Shown here one piece after another: positions 33,481-46,154 of a stretch of 64,000 bases of DNA (its first letter is position 1; every line of letters begins with the position of its first letter). The stretch is from Diospyros lotus. Taxonomy: Eukaryota; Streptophyta; Magnoliopsida; Ericales; Ebenaceae. The notes under the pieces were generated by a model. That model had not been told where the DNA came from. It saw nothing but the letters and a program-made list of their open reading frames with translations, and did not search any database. The stretch lies in assembly GCF_014633365.1 (NCBI RefSeq), contig NC_068338.1:12038616-12102615 (forward strand). The letters are read 5' to 3'. Position numbers and translations under genes: made by a program.

Positions 33481-34588
33481 ACTAGTAGAAGCCATCGCAG
33501 CTAACTCAGATACTTGAACTGAGGGCACCAGGTTTGGATTTGGACATTAGGAGCTAGCTAGCTAGCTAGGCATCTAAATTTAGAACATTTAATAACACGA
33601 TTGTTTAAATAGTGATACTGCAAGCAACAGTGCAGCAACAATCAAAAACTGTGGGCTTGTGTTTGTTTGGTGGGCTGGGCGGGCTGTCATCATGTCATTC
33701 CAAGAAAGTACTCAACTTCCAACTGCTTGCTTCTGTCCGGTCCACGCATTTGATTTTGCGTCGTACGTCCGTGTTAATTCTTTTTCCTAAATAGCGGCTA
33801 AGGTTAGATGAATTGGCTATATATCCTATTGGAATGCCAAATATACAAATGATTCTAGACTTACCCTTTTTGACAATAGAACCATCCAACTGACTTTATT
33901 CATCAATAGAGAACCATCCCTGGTTGGAAGGTTCTTATATTTTTTAGGATAAATTACTAAAAATAAATAAATAAACTTTTAATTTGTCCATTATCCATCT
34001 TATGACCAACACATGTACGGTCACCATCGCTATCCATGGGGCTGTGCTATCCATGGGGCTGTACATTATCCTCCTTTCTAAAAAATATGGTGGTAAGAAG
34101 ATTAGAGCAATGCATCAATAATGAGAAAGAGTGTTTGGTCTTTGCTGGCAAGTAATGTTACCATCTCTTAAAGTCTCCAACTTCTCACCATCAGCAACAA
34201 TGGGTGTTCATTTGTGGCCCCTGTTTTCTATTGGAGATAGAGATGGCAACGGTGCCGGTCTGAAGCGGCCTTCGTCATGCCCGACGTAGATACTCTTATA
34301 TCCCTCTCCGTCCTCTTAACAAATAATTTAAAATTTATATATATAGCATTAATAGGACAAAATTAAAATAAACAAAGAATATAAGATTATAAAACAAATG
34401 ATTGCAAAATCCACCAAATATTTTGAATTAATCAAGGATAACAAAACATAGTAAAATCCCCCAAAACCCCTTGAACCATCCTTCTTCCACAAGTACCATA
34501 GCTTCGGCTTTTATATTTCAATAATAATACATTATATTATAACCTAAAAAAAAAAAACAATTTTGTATAAATATAGCTTAATATATAT
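33481..34588. other. Intergenic DNA, no gene seen
   Basis: Short frames only. An AGCTAGCTAGCTAGCTAGG run is present near 33553, and 34310-34588 is AT-rich. Confidence 0.3.
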
Positions 34589-35034
34589 TGATGATAGTTT
34601 TGAGACCGACCACCACGTGTCACCTCTGCAACTGGAGCTCGGGAATGGAACCTCGGACTTGGGGATATCGGACCTCGGGTGTAGAACCTACAAGACAATG
34701 GAGGGCCGGGGCTAGGATCCCCCAGGGTGGACTCTGACGCTCAAATCAGTAGAGTAAATGCGAGTAGAAGTAAATGAGAGAGCTGTAGAGCTTGAATGTA
34801 CCTGACGAGAGTCCTTGTCTTTTATAGGCGAACCCATTTTGGGGTACCCGAGATGAGTGGGCACGACTCTCGAGAATCCCGATCAAGTTGGAACGGGTCT
34901 TGCGGTTCGGCCCGGATTTCCTGGACTCCGCTCCGGAGTGTTGACTTGTCACGTGTCGGTCTCTCAGGTGATCCGCGTGGCAGGTGAGACTATTAGCGCG
35001 TAAGAATATTCTAGTAATTTCAGTTGGTGCCACA
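34589..35034 (-). mobile_element. Tat-like gypsy solo LTR or LTR fragment
   Basis: On the minus strand it starts TGTGGCACCAACTG at 35034, has a TATA box (CCTATAAAAGACAAGG near 34815-34830), the block TTGAGCGTCAGAGT also seen in the Tat LTRs of this window (CTTAAGCGTCGGAGT), and ends CTATCATCA near 34589. No gag or pol is attached. The flanks are TA repeats, so a target duplication cannot be read. Confidence 0.6.
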
Positions 35035-38000
35035 TTATATATATATATATATATATAATCTCCATAGGGCTAATTAGAGATTATAAATCCCATCCATCCC
35101 CACCCTAACTGGAGATGGCTGTAGTTTTCCAAACTCGGGGCCTCCCAACTTCATGGGTGAATATCAAATGTGTACTGGATGTTGAGTTGTTTCTTATGGT
35201 GACAATAATATATAAATAAGAACACTAACGACAACAACGGTGCTTTGCTGAACAGAAGCTTCGCACCTTGTTTTTTATTTCTTAATTTTTTGTTTCTTAA
35301 AGAGATAGAATGAGAAATTGTTCAAAAATCATGTATAAAATAGGTATTTTATTGCATATTTTTAAGAACAAGGGACGTCATTGTCATTTTTAAAATGTGG
35401 GGCCATCTCCATAATTTAGTCAAACTTCAAGGTGGCTTTTGTAATATTCTTTATTTTCTTTTTTTTGACATAATTTTTGTGTGCTCAACATATAAGGGTA
35501 AATTAGATTAAAACCCTTTGTGGTTTGTGCTATTTATGATAAGATTATTTGTTATTACTGAGATACAACAATAATTTTATTTGATTGAAAATGTCATCAT
35601 TATTTAAATAATGACTCTTACATCCAAAAATCTTTTCGAGAGTTATGAAAAAATGATAAGTATTATCTATAAAAATCTTAATTTTAGTAGTTTTTAAAAT
35701 ATCAAGATAAACATTATCTGTAAAAATTATAATTTTAGTAGATCTTGGAAAGCTTTATGCTTCTCTATAAATATAAGAACTCTTATTCTACAAAAGGTAC
35801 GTCTCCAATACCGATTTAAATATAACATTCAAGTCTTCACTGTCTGAGCTAAGAATTAAAGTGTTTGTGTGAAAATTTTCCTACGTCCTTTAATCATTAT
35901 CTTTTTTATAGATTTCAATTAGCTTGACCACCACATTTTCACCCAAAAATTTATTGTGGATGTTGAGCCACAATAATATAATCAAAGAAAAATATGATTT
36001 TTTTTGTAGTAGTTGTTAAGACCATTGGGAATAAACCGCCGCCATTTGACCAATATTCTTGCAGTACATTTGTTCTTTTCAATTGGATTTCATAAAAATG
36101 TTCTTTCTAACGTAAGTAACAAAGAGTCTTTTGGATTATATTTACATATTTTGGTTAAGCAAATAGTAGATCTGGATCATCAACCATGCATATATATTTA
36201 GAGCTGATAAATTTTCACACAATCAGTAATGATTTTATGCTATTTTAATTACGTGACTCAACTATTTAGCTAAAACTATATATTTAGGGCATGTTTTTAG
36301 GTAGGATGGGCAAAAATTAAATCTTAAAACTTTAAATTATGTCTAAAATTAAATAATATAAAAAAATTAAAAATAATATAATATTAAAATATATATATCA
36401 ATAAATTATACAATCGACGTATTTTTATATTTTAATAACATCACATAATAATATCATTATTAATTTTATTAAATATTTATTTTTTAATATACATAACTAA
36501 GTTGTCGTTTAATCATTAATCTCTAATTTAATTGCATAGCCAAGTCTTGATAAATTTTATGACAGACTGTAATTCAATCATTAATTTCCAATTCAATTAC
36601 GTAATCGAATCTTAACAAACTTTATGATAGAAAATATGTCTTTAAATTTGTCAAATATGTAATTGACAAATTTAAAACAAAAAATAAAAAAAATTAATCC
36701 CTTTAATTAAAACATAGTTAAAGAAATGATCAAGGGAGGTTAACATATACAAAAGAAAAGTGGATCAAATTTTCATGTATCTTATTTTTAATTTTCAGCC
36801 AATACTGAAAAAAACACTAGTAGTCGCCACCAGTTACCATGACCGATGATTTTCGACGATTAGAGGCAATCACTCGACAACCTTAATCCCATCAATCAAC
36901 ATACACAAAAAATCAATAAAATCTAATGGACAAATTTCATAAATCTAAGCTTAAACTTTTGGTCAAACCCAATGCGCATAAATAGACTGGGAATTGCCAC
37001 CAGCCATCGTGGCCGGTGGTTTTGGGCAATAAGAGGCAATCACCCGATACCCTTATTTTCATCGACTAATATATCTAAAATGTAGAACTTTTTAAAAATT
37101 TAGGGTGGGCATTTAAAAAAAATAAAAATATTAAATTATTATATATAATAATTTTTTAAAAAATCCAGGATGGGCAACTGCCCACCATTGGCTGCATGTG
37201 GCTCCGCCACTGGTTGTCTAGTCCTTCGATCATTACTTTTGTGGGTTCATTAAGAAAAAGGGCAAGAATACCTGTGGTATCGTATCGTAAGCATCTATAT
37301 CTTGATACAATTATTTTATCATATAGTATATATAAATAATGTATTAGTGTGAGTTTGACCATCCATTTTCTCCAAGGCTTACCTAATCAAAGATTAAGCA
37401 TCCATTTTCTCCAATCAGTGATTACATCAGTTGCTAAGCTGCGCAATTTAATTGGATCACGGTCACCTCTACCCAACACACAACTAGTCTTCTTTTCTCC
37501 CCTTATTTCACTCATTTGATCATCCAAGTTAATATTAAATTATTAAAATAATTTAAGGTTGATATTCATTAAAGATTCAAAATTATAGTTATAGAAAATT
37601 CATAATTTTCAATTTGTACTTTATTTTTTTTGGGTAGGTATTAGGGGATATATATATATATATATCCTCAAATCTAATTTCCACGTATACTCTTATTTTA
37701 ACACACAATTTGATTATAATAGTAAAATTATTTTATTTATTTATTTTTTGTGATAGGAAAATCACGAGTTCAAATTTTTAAAAAATAATATTTTTTTAAA
37801 AAAAAGACTACACAAAAATAGAACTTTTCCCCAATTTGTAAAGTGAGAAACCCAGTTCATCGAAGATAGGCATTCTTCCACCCTAAATCTATCTTATAGT
37901 TTCTTATTCTATTTTGTGGTTAACTTATTCATGTGGAATTGGCGAGTCTCTTTCCCAGGCATTGAGGAAGTAGTCATTAATTATAGGAAACTTATTGATG

Positions 38001-38232
38001 ATCCAAAAAGCAGACCACCAATATATTAGATCATGGATAGGACTTTTGCTTATCGGATCTATAAAATAACAGATGTGAGTTGCAATGGGATTTGGCAGGG
38101 AAACCACTCCGATGGCTGAGTTGGACAAGGAGCTAAGAAAACTATATGAAATAGTTGTTACAAAAAATGTTTACATTAGAGGAAAGACCTTCCTATATTT
38201 ATGCTAGTTTAAGATAATCATTCACTTAGGAT
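35035..38232. other. AT-rich intergenic DNA with old repeats
   Basis: No gene is supported. Notable items: (TA)n at 35036-35057; a short direct repeat ATTATCTRTAAAAATYDTAATTTTAG at about 35658 and 35712; a possible TATA (CTCTATAAATATAAG) near 35764; a diverged direct repeat of about 70 bp at 36826-36896 and 37000-37068; and GTGGCTCCGCCACTG at 37198-37212, resembling a hAT-type terminus without an identifiable partner. Confidence 0.35.
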
Positions 38233-40085
38233 TAGGTTATTAGTGTATGCCACTACAACTTTAAGTGTTACGTTGTACATAATACACTAAGATCTATGTT
38301 AGTATATGACCTACAGTTTAAGTGTTAAGTTATACATGATACATTATGATTGGATATATTATGAATAATATATCACTTTGTTTTATCTTCATGATATTAA
38401 ATTGGCACTTCTTTGTCTTTTATATTTAATTATATAAGATGCCTAAAAACAAAAACCCTAAGGATACTCTATGTAGAAAAGAATTAATTTGTGACTTTAA
38501 TTGTAAGATTTTTGATACACATAAGAGTATACGTAAAATGTCCCTAGTCAAAAGTGTCATTGAGATTGGACATCAATGATGCTAAGAGATCAGTGTGTGC
38601 TATGCTGCCACCTTAGGGAAAGTGGTGGTTGATCTTACAAATTGTGGGCATTGGATGCCTAAGCTAATACACGGGGTGCTTGTTGGAGAACAAGTTCCTT
38701 GGACAGCAATGCGACTCGAGGATTCCAAATAGATCTTGCAAAGAGTGTCTAAGGAAGTCTCTTGTGGTGGTCATGCAAGTGATCATTTGACTTGAGATCA
38801 CCATAGTACCTTGCATGTGGATTTGTATGCTTTAACATTGTTATGGAAGCATCTCAATAAGGGGTGTGAGTGCTAAAATGATTGGGTATGCCATGAAACA
38901 TGCGAAGGTTGTGAGTGGTCAAGATAGAATTCATTGACCCTAGTTAAGTGGAGATATGTCTCATGAGCCCTTTAGGGAAAGATGACTTAAAGTCTATGGC
39001 CACAGTTGGACGTTGATCCAAAGAAAGTCATTTATTCAGAAAACCAAAGAATATCACGATCAAACTAAAAAGGGATTGACACTCTTTCCATACCCTTGTT
39101 TGATAGAGACATTTTAAGCCGATGAAGGGATTGAACTGTATGGAAATATCACCACTAAAAGGTCATGATCACAACTTGATCCTTCTACTAATTAGGGGGC
39201 CACAATGGGTTTCTAGACTTCACTCTTGGTCTATGGCCTTCAAGAAAGGTCATTGCCCACATAAGTCAAAGCCTAATGAGTCATAGGAATAAGGGAAAAC
39301 ATCACTAGGTAATAGTGGGCTCGTTTAGGGTTGAGGAAATACTTTTGAAGAGCTAAGATAAATAGAATCCATAAATTAGGTTTGCTAAATTTCACCTAAA
39401 ATCTTAGTTGGACTAGGATACCTAATTCGTCTTAGGTTTTGGTGAAAATTGGTACTTAATTAATTAGGATTTTATTTATGGACTAACTTAAGGCTATTGG
39501 GGTGATTTAAGGAGTTTAGTGGGCTATTTTAAAGTGTTTAAAACTAAGGATCAAATGGGTTATTTTAAAGTGTTTAAAACATAAAGCTCAAAAAGATAGT
39601 GGAAAGAAAGACCATGTGATGTTTTAAAGTGTTTAAAACTTTGTCTTAAAGACCATGTGATTTGAACCCTTCACTTAGGGTTTTGTGCTTAAGGGTTATA
39701 AATAACCCCCCTAAGTGGTTTTTTTCACCGTGACCATGAGATACATGGAAAATGAGATGCATGAGATGAGCCATTGATTTTGTGTTACGTTCATGTGAGA
39801 GAGCTCCCACGTTGCTCCTTTTGAGCTAACACTCTTCAAGCTTTAGGAAGCCACCCCCTTGGAGGTTTTTGATGTTGCTTGCTTGCATGGATACCAGTAA
39901 AGGCTGGACTCTTGGACGGCTTCATGATCACCTCCATTAAGTGTTGGTTTTGAATCTTCGCTTCAAGAGGTAATCATTGCCCCTCTCTTCCATAATCTAT
40001 TCCCTTAGAGAGATCCTAAAGGAATTTAGGGTTTAAAAGTTTTATTTTTTCGCTGTTCTTAGCATTTGTAAATTCCTTAATAGGT
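38233..40085 (+). mobile_element. copia LTR family A, solo copy
   Basis: 1,843 bp (38238-40080) between the 5-mers TAGGT (38233-38237 and 40081-40085). It is co-linear over its whole length with the minus-strand LTR at 58.6-62.26 kb (for example CTAGTCAAAAGTGTCATTGAG, AAGCATCTCAATAAGGGG, TTTTAAAGTGTTTAAAAC). The start TATTAGTGTATGCC differs by one base from TGTTAGTGTATGC in the other copy, and the end is AA rather than CA. No internal domain is attached. It lacks the CACTA and hAT insertions found in the other copy. A CTTAAGGGTTATAAATAACC TATA-like box is at about 39688. Confidence 0.8.
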
Positions 40086-40089
40086 TTCC

Positions 40090-40684
40090 TTAGTCAATAT
40101 CAATTAGGAACAGAAATGTTGGGCAAATTTGAGGGGATCCATCTTGTTCTTGACAACTGGCTTCCAAGGTTTAAGGAGAAGAAGTTTATCTCAAGATTAT
40201 AGGGATTAACCTTAAAATACATTAGATATATCACTAAATTGCAGGAATAAGTTCTAGACATGGTTGACTTCATCCTTTGTTGGGGACTTATCACATGAAT
40301 CCTTATTAACTAAGGAAAACTTCTAGGCCCAAATTGTTAGATGACCTAGCTATTGGCAATTAGTCACCAATATCTTGCATGAGACCACAGAGATAGCATC
40401 TAGAGGTGTTATTGTAACTTTGACCCTATTTCCCAATATTTAGGTTTATGATATGGGTTCAACTCAACTTCAATGATCCCTCAACTAAGGAAAAAATAGA
40501 AAATGACAATACTCTACTTATTAGCCTAGTTTGAACCTTTCCACTAGTCTTCCACCATGATTGAGGCTGAGATTGATGATTGGGAAGAAAGGTCCTTTTA
40601 CTATAAGGTTCAAAAAGATAATTGAGTTATTATTGAAGTTGATTTAAGTTCTTTTCAAACAATCTCTTTCAAGCAAGAAGTTCC
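40090..40684. other. Unidentified intergenic DNA
   Basis: No conserved frame or repeat is recognised. Confidence 0.25.
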
Positions 40685-41090
40685 TGTTAGATTGGCACAA
40701 AAGATCACCACACACCCAAAAAGAAGGGGGGGGGGGGAGAGGGGATGAATTGGGTGCTTTTAAAAAATTGACTTGCCTAAAATAATTAATATTATTTCTC
40801 AAGTAATAGCAAGTATTTTGATCAATATTTATTATCTATTTCCCAATAGTAATAATAAATATCCAATAATTCATTAAGATTAGGTTATTCAATTTAATTC
40901 TACACAAATTAAGTCTTTACTTCCATTTTAATTACTATCAAAATTTCTTATTTAGATCAAATCATTAGACTTTTCTTCTGCTTTATTTCATGAAAACAAA
41001 TTAATTAAATACTAATCAAATATTTAAGAGTTTTAAGAATAATAAAAAACTATTTACATAGATAAAAAAATCAATTCAAATAAATATAAA
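40685..41090 (+). mobile_element. Probable LTR fragment abutting hAT transposase
   Basis: It starts TGTTAGATTGGCAC, then ATCACCACACACCC, a G-tract and GATGAATTGGGTGC, a pattern familiar from plant LTR starts. It ends where the hAT coding similarity begins, so it probably truncated the 3' part of that transposase. Assignment by appearance only. Confidence 0.4.
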
Positions 41091-42480
41091 TTAAAGAAAA
41101 CCCATAACCGATTGCTCATCTGAATCAACCGATCGAAGAACTTTTACTAATGGCAATGCTGCATTCAGACAATAAATTATATTTTTCCAAAATCTGGAAT
41201 CTAACACTATTTATTGAACTTGTTTTCTATCTTGTTGAGATGCAAACCTACTAAACTTCCATGACTTTGAAGTGAACATTGTCATCGAGAGATCTTTTAG
41301 TTCACTAAGACAACCTAAAGTCAAATATGCAGTTGCAAAGCGACTAACAACTGGTCTTATCGAGTCTCTTCCTTTTGTAAAATGTCTCAACATAGAAATC
41401 AGAAGAGTTCTAGAATAGATGTAGGTTGATATCCTCATAGCCTTTGTAATGGTAGTAGAATGGACTTTTAGTTTCTTTTCAAAATCCTCCAGTATCAAGT
41501 CAACACAGTGGGCGGCACATGGGGTCCAATGGAACCCTTTTCTTTTCTCCATTAGCATCTCACTTGTAGCTTTATAATTTGTAGCATTATCAGTTACAAC
41601 TTGCACCACATTTTTCCTCTCCTACTTTATCCATTATTTCATCTAACATCTCAAATACTTTGTCAGCAGTTTTAGAAACATCAGATGTATCAATTGAGGT
41701 CAAAAATATGTCCCTTTTGGGCTATTAACTAAGAAATTACAAATTGAATGCTTCTTTTTATCAATCCACTCATCTAACATAATTGAGCAACCTATTTTTT
41801 TCCATTCAATTTTCTACTTTTCAAGCAATTCCATGGTGCGAGTTACTTCTTTTTTCAAATATTTCACTCTAATCTCGTGATAGGAAGGTGGTTTAAATCC
41901 ACATCCATACTTTCCTACCAATTCAATCATCTTTGCAAACTTAGGATGCCTTACACAATTAAAAGGAATGGCACATGCATAAAAAAATCTAGTAATTTGT
42001 TGGCAACATTCTTCTTTAAATTCTTTTTTCAACATATGATTAATTGTTGTTTGAGCACCTCCAGTTGCACTTTCACACTTCCCTCTTTTCAAAAAAACAT
42101 CCAAACCAATATTCTTACCCTTTTCTTTTGATGTAATGTGTTGCACTTGATCACATCCGTCATCAAAATCATCAATACTATGAATTATCTTTCTTTTTCT
42201 TTCAGTAGCTTCGGCATTTTTCACAAAAATTGTTAACATTTCCTTTTTAATATCATCCAGAACACTTACACAAGGCTCTACATCTTTACGAGTACAAGAT
42301 AAGTGGTGTTTAAGGTGAAAAATACCTCCAGAAAAGATCTTATCACAAAATTTACATTGCACTTTTTTTGAGTTCTTATCCACATCAATGGCATATTGCC
42401 ATCCCACATTAGACCTATTTCCTACTGTATATTTTTTTTCATAACTTTAGATTTTGAAGACCCAGATGTTGACGTTCTTT
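41091..42480 (-). pseudogene. hAT transposase with BED zinc finger, broken
   Basis: Read right to left: a BED finger (VGWQYAIDVDKNSKKVQCKFC, CxxC then HLKHHLSC), a variable region with TTINHMLKKE, then FFYACAIPFNCVRHPKFAKM and the DUF659 core (GCSIMLDEWID where the family has MSDGWTD, FLVNSPKGTYFL, VQVVTDNATNYKA). CAAHCVDLILEDF, VSRFATAYLTLGCL and PLVKVLRSVDSDEQSVMGFL follow. The C-terminal dimerisation domain is missing. The frame is broken between 41610 and 41813, with further stops at the 3' end. The first catalytic Asp region is altered, so the protein is not expected to work. A gypsy element splits its 5' region at 42711. Confidence 0.88.
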
Positions 42481-42711
42481 ACCGACTAGTAGTAAATAGT
42501 AATCTTGTAAAATGTGATATAAAATAAATTCGAACTAGAAATAAGGTCAAGATAAAAATAATTTGCAAACTACTAATTAATTTCCTTTTAGCTAAAACAA
42601 TAATGGAAATTCAAACCCAATCCACATAGTAATTCAAACTTCAAAGTGATTTTGCAATAATAATCCTTTTAACTAAAACATAAACACATAGTAATTAATT
42701 TTCATTCACAT

Positions 42712-44160
42712 TATTGTTGCCAAAATACAACAATCTATATTTTTTGGTGGGAGAAAACAATTTTTGCATGGTTGATCGTAGTAGTCTCGCTCAGGCCTCA
42801 TGAGCGTTTTGAGAGTTTTGTCACTAACACGCGCTGAGAGTCTCGTCATCGTGTGCTAAGAGTCTCTTCACCGTGTGCTGAGAGTCTCATCACCAACGTG
42901 TTGAGAGTCTCATCACCAATGCGTTGGGAGTCTTGTCACCGTGTGTTGAGGGGTCTGATGAACGAGCGGGTCTGATGAACGAGTAGCCCTTGATGATTGA
43001 GTGGCTCTGATGAATGAGTGGCCCTTGATGACCAAGTGGGTCTTATGAACGAGTGACCCTTGACAACTGAGTGGCCCTTGACGACTGAGGGGCCTTGATG
43101 ACCGAGTGGCCCATAGCGACTAAGTGGCCCTTAATGACTGAGTGGCCCATGATAACTGAGTGACTTGTAAGACGAGAGCACTGTTAGGGGCGTGGGTAGG
43201 TGTCCTCGTGCAAACCCTTCGATGCCTAAGTCAGTTCTCGAGAGTAAAAGTGAAAAATCGGGCTGAGAGGACCCAAGAGTGCGTACCTTATGTCGGAGGC
43301 GTGGCCTCCTATTTATAGAGAAGGGAGAGAGGAGACGTGTGGTGACTGCGCCGAGAGTCTCGCAGCCCATTCCATGGATTTCGCGGCCCATCTGACAATT
43401 ATGGAGCCCACCCACAGAGGCGCAACTGATACCCACTCGGTCATGATCGAGTGGGCACTTCATGTCTTAGGCTACATCGCGAGGCAATGAGAGGGGAAGA
43501 CCCACTCAGTCATGACTGAGTGGGTCATGTAAAGGGGTTGGACCCCATCCACTCTGTCATGACCGAGTGGGTCTCCTTGGCTTTGAGCGTCTTCTTTTTT
43601 CCTTTTTCTTGGTTCGGTCTTGAGTGGTTCCCATGCCTCAAATTCAAGCCCAATTTTCACCTTAATTCAGCTCATATGTCTCAAAACTCTAAACATAAAA
43701 GTTGTATATAATTCTCTTAAATTTCAATAGGAATTTGAGTCACATCAATCAAAGCTCAGACGAGAGAGTTATGCCCAAAAATCCAAAATAGTGTCACACC
43801 TACTCGGTCATGACCCAGTGGGTCCTCCCTACTTGGTCCAGGCTGATTTCGGCCTTGATACGGCTAAGATCTCTCAAAACTCAAAACATGAAAACTATAG
43901 GTAATTCTCTTGGTTTTCTATAGGATTTTGAATCACCTCAAGCAAAGCCCGAAAGATAGAGTTATGCTTAGAAAACCAAAACAGTGTCACACCCACTCGG
44001 TCATGAATGAGTGGGTCCTCCCTACTTTGTCTCGACTCGACCTCTTGCTCATTCGGCTTGTTTCCTTGATCTCTTGTAACCTGTTAGCCCTTTGGGCTTC
44101 ATATTCATGTCTCGCATCTCTTTTAGGTCCCGTAACTGTCCTAGTTTGTAGGGCATATCA
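42712..44160 (-). mobile_element. 3' LTR of gag-protease-only gypsy element
   Basis: On the minus strand it begins TGATATGCCCTACAAACT at 44160 and ends TTGGCAACAATA. The partner ends CAACAACA, so the terminal CA has become TA. It contains a tandem array of about 20-bp units (GATGAACGAGTGGGTCT style, 42950-43170), GAGAGTCTCATCACC units (42810-42950) and five 22-24-bp palindromes. CTCTATAAATAGGAGG on the minus strand near 43310-43325 is the TATA box. Confidence 0.9.
43432..44015. repeat. Five dispersed 22-24-bp palindromes in the 3' LTR
   Basis: The half-site CCCACTCNGTCA meets its reverse complement at a TCATGA centre. Copies are at 43432-43455, 43501-43524 (perfect), 43549-43570, 43799-43822 and 43992-44015. 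The 5' LTR has counterparts at 48760-48783, 48829-48852, 49081-49104 and 49274-49297. Confidence 0.85.
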
Positions 44161-44389
44161 ATTGTTCCCTACTTTTTCGGCCAAGAGTTCCGGGTGGAAG
44201 AGTATCTTGTTCTATAAATTTTTGAACATCTCTTTTAGCTGCTTCATCTTCTACACATCCTATCGAGCTTGTTCGCACACTGTGCCTTTAAATTTCTAGG
44301 CTCTGGTGCTTTTCAATTCCTTTGCAAAAGTATGAGGTAGATATACTAGTAAGTTCATTTTCCATAGATGTCAAACTATGCATCGGATA

Positions 44390-45280
44390 ATGAGTTTGAT
44401 TCTGCTCCCAGTTATTACATTATGCATAGGATAATAGGCTTGCATTTTCTTTTCCCTTATTGTTGGGCGGTGAGCAGAATAATGGGCTTGAGTTTGTTTT
44501 TCCCTCACTGTCGGGCTATATGCAGGGCAACAAGGTTGAATTTATTTTTTCCTCGTTGTCGGGCCATGAGCGGGGCAACGAGCTTGAATCTATTTTTCCC
44601 TCGTTATCGGGCTGTAAGCAGGGCAACGGGCTTGAGTTTATTTTTCCCTCGTTGTCGGGCTGTAAGTAGGACAATGGGTTTGTGTTCGTTTTTCCTTCGT
44701 TGTTGGGCTGTAAGCGAGATAACAGGCTTGAGTATGTTTTCCCTTCGTTGCCGGGCCGTGAGCGAGGCAACTAGCTTGAATTTATTTTTCCCCATTTGTC
44801 AGGCCATTATCGAGACAACGGGGTTACATTGGGTTTTTCCCTCGTTGCTGGGCCGTGAGTGGGCTAACGGGGCTTGCGTTCGTTTTTCCCTCGTTGTCGG
44901 GTTATAAGCGGGATAACAGGCTTGAGTTTGTTTCCCCCTCGTTATCAGGCTATAAGCGGGACAACGAGCTTGAGTATGTTTTCCCTTAGTTGTTGGGCCG
45001 TGAGCCAGGCAATGGGCTTGAATTTGTTTTTCCCCCCGTTGTCAGGCCATAAGCAGGGTCACGTGGTTGCATTGGGTTTTTCCCTCATTGCCGGGCTGTA
45101 AGCTAGGCAATGGACTTGAGTATGTTTTTCCCTTGTTGCGGGGCCATGAGCGGGGCAACGGTCTTGAGTATGTTTTTCCCTCGTTGCCAGGTCGTGAGCG
45201 GGGCAATGAGTTTGAATTTGTTTTTCCCTCGTTACCGGGCTATAAGTGGGGTAACGAGCTTGAATTTGCTTTTCTTTCCT
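44390..45280. repeat. 48-bp tandem array in gypsy internal region
   Basis: About 18 units of 48 bp, outline GGGCAACGGGCTTGAGTTTG then TTTTTCCCTCGTTGTCGGGC then TGTAAGC. Because 48 is a multiple of 3 the array creates long open frames on both strands (a 16-residue repeat such as LNLFFPRCRAMSGATS); these are not treated as genes. It lies between the protease remnant and the 3' LTR of a minus-strand element. Confidence 0.88.
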
Positions 45281-45639
45281 AGAAGCAAAACATAGAAAAC
45301 AAACTTTCATAAAGCAAGGCATAATGAAAACGCTGACATTTTTTGGAATGGTTTAGAAAATAAGTGAGTACATCCACTGTTTCATTTTGGGTCTAATTGT
45401 TGCCTCTGATCATGAAATACACAGGTCATGCACAATTTCAAACAGTTTAGTTTCTTGATCTTTAACATAGTCTCTCTTGAATGCGTCTGAATTTTGGTCC
45501 CAGTTTTCTCTCTGAGGGCATTAATAGTAGTTAACCGCCTTCTCCTAAGGGCATGTCCTTTCATGGCTTGTCTTGGCAAAGGATAAAATCTCTTCGCCCT
45601 TTTCCTCTTTTGTGGATGACACATAGCAAGTGTGTGCCT

Positions 45640-46154
45640 TCTTTTGATCTCTTCAAACCTGTCTCACCCCTGCAGGCATGGGAAATTTCACCAATAAGTA
45701 GCAGGAGGACACTACAACCCTCATATCATTAGTAGTGGGTGGCCCAAAATCATGTTGTATGCTGCTGAAGAGGCTTTGACCACCATAAAGTTCACTTGTC
45801 GAGTCATACTTTAGGGGTCTATACCCAATGTGATTGGTAACTGAATGGACCTCGCCATTGGGACAACCTCACCAGTGAAGCTGTATAGGGGGGAGGACGC
45901 TTTCCTTAATCAGTTATGAGATATATATGCATTTGTTCAAAGTAATTCCAGTAGATTAGATTGATAGAACTGCCGTTATCCACCAAGATTCTATTGATGG
46001 GGTGTTTGGCAACAACTATAGAAATTACTATTGGATCATCATGCAGGAGTATTATATCACCTCTATCGGCGAGAGTGAGTACAATTGGCTCCCCATCATC
46101 TCTAACCTCCATCACTGAATTAACCTGGTAGGCCGATGGGCATATGCCTTTCAT
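45640..46154 (-). pseudogene. gypsy protease remnant
   Basis: VLTLADRGDIILLHDDPIVI is followed by the active-site segment NRILVDNGSSINLIYWNYF, where the usual DSG is DNG, then (past stops) the C-terminal AAYNMILGHPLL block at about 45735-45770. The frame is broken at 45906. No RT follows. Confidence 0.8.

Noticed and set aside
43290..43711. Frames of 60-66 codons repeated at 48609-48965
   Set aside because: They occur in both LTRs of the same gypsy element and reflect its palindromes and repeats.
44368..45322. Long open frames on both strands (up to 179 codons) with 16-residue repeats
   Set aside because: They are translations of the 48-bp tandem array; three frames on both strands stay open only because the unit is divisible by three.
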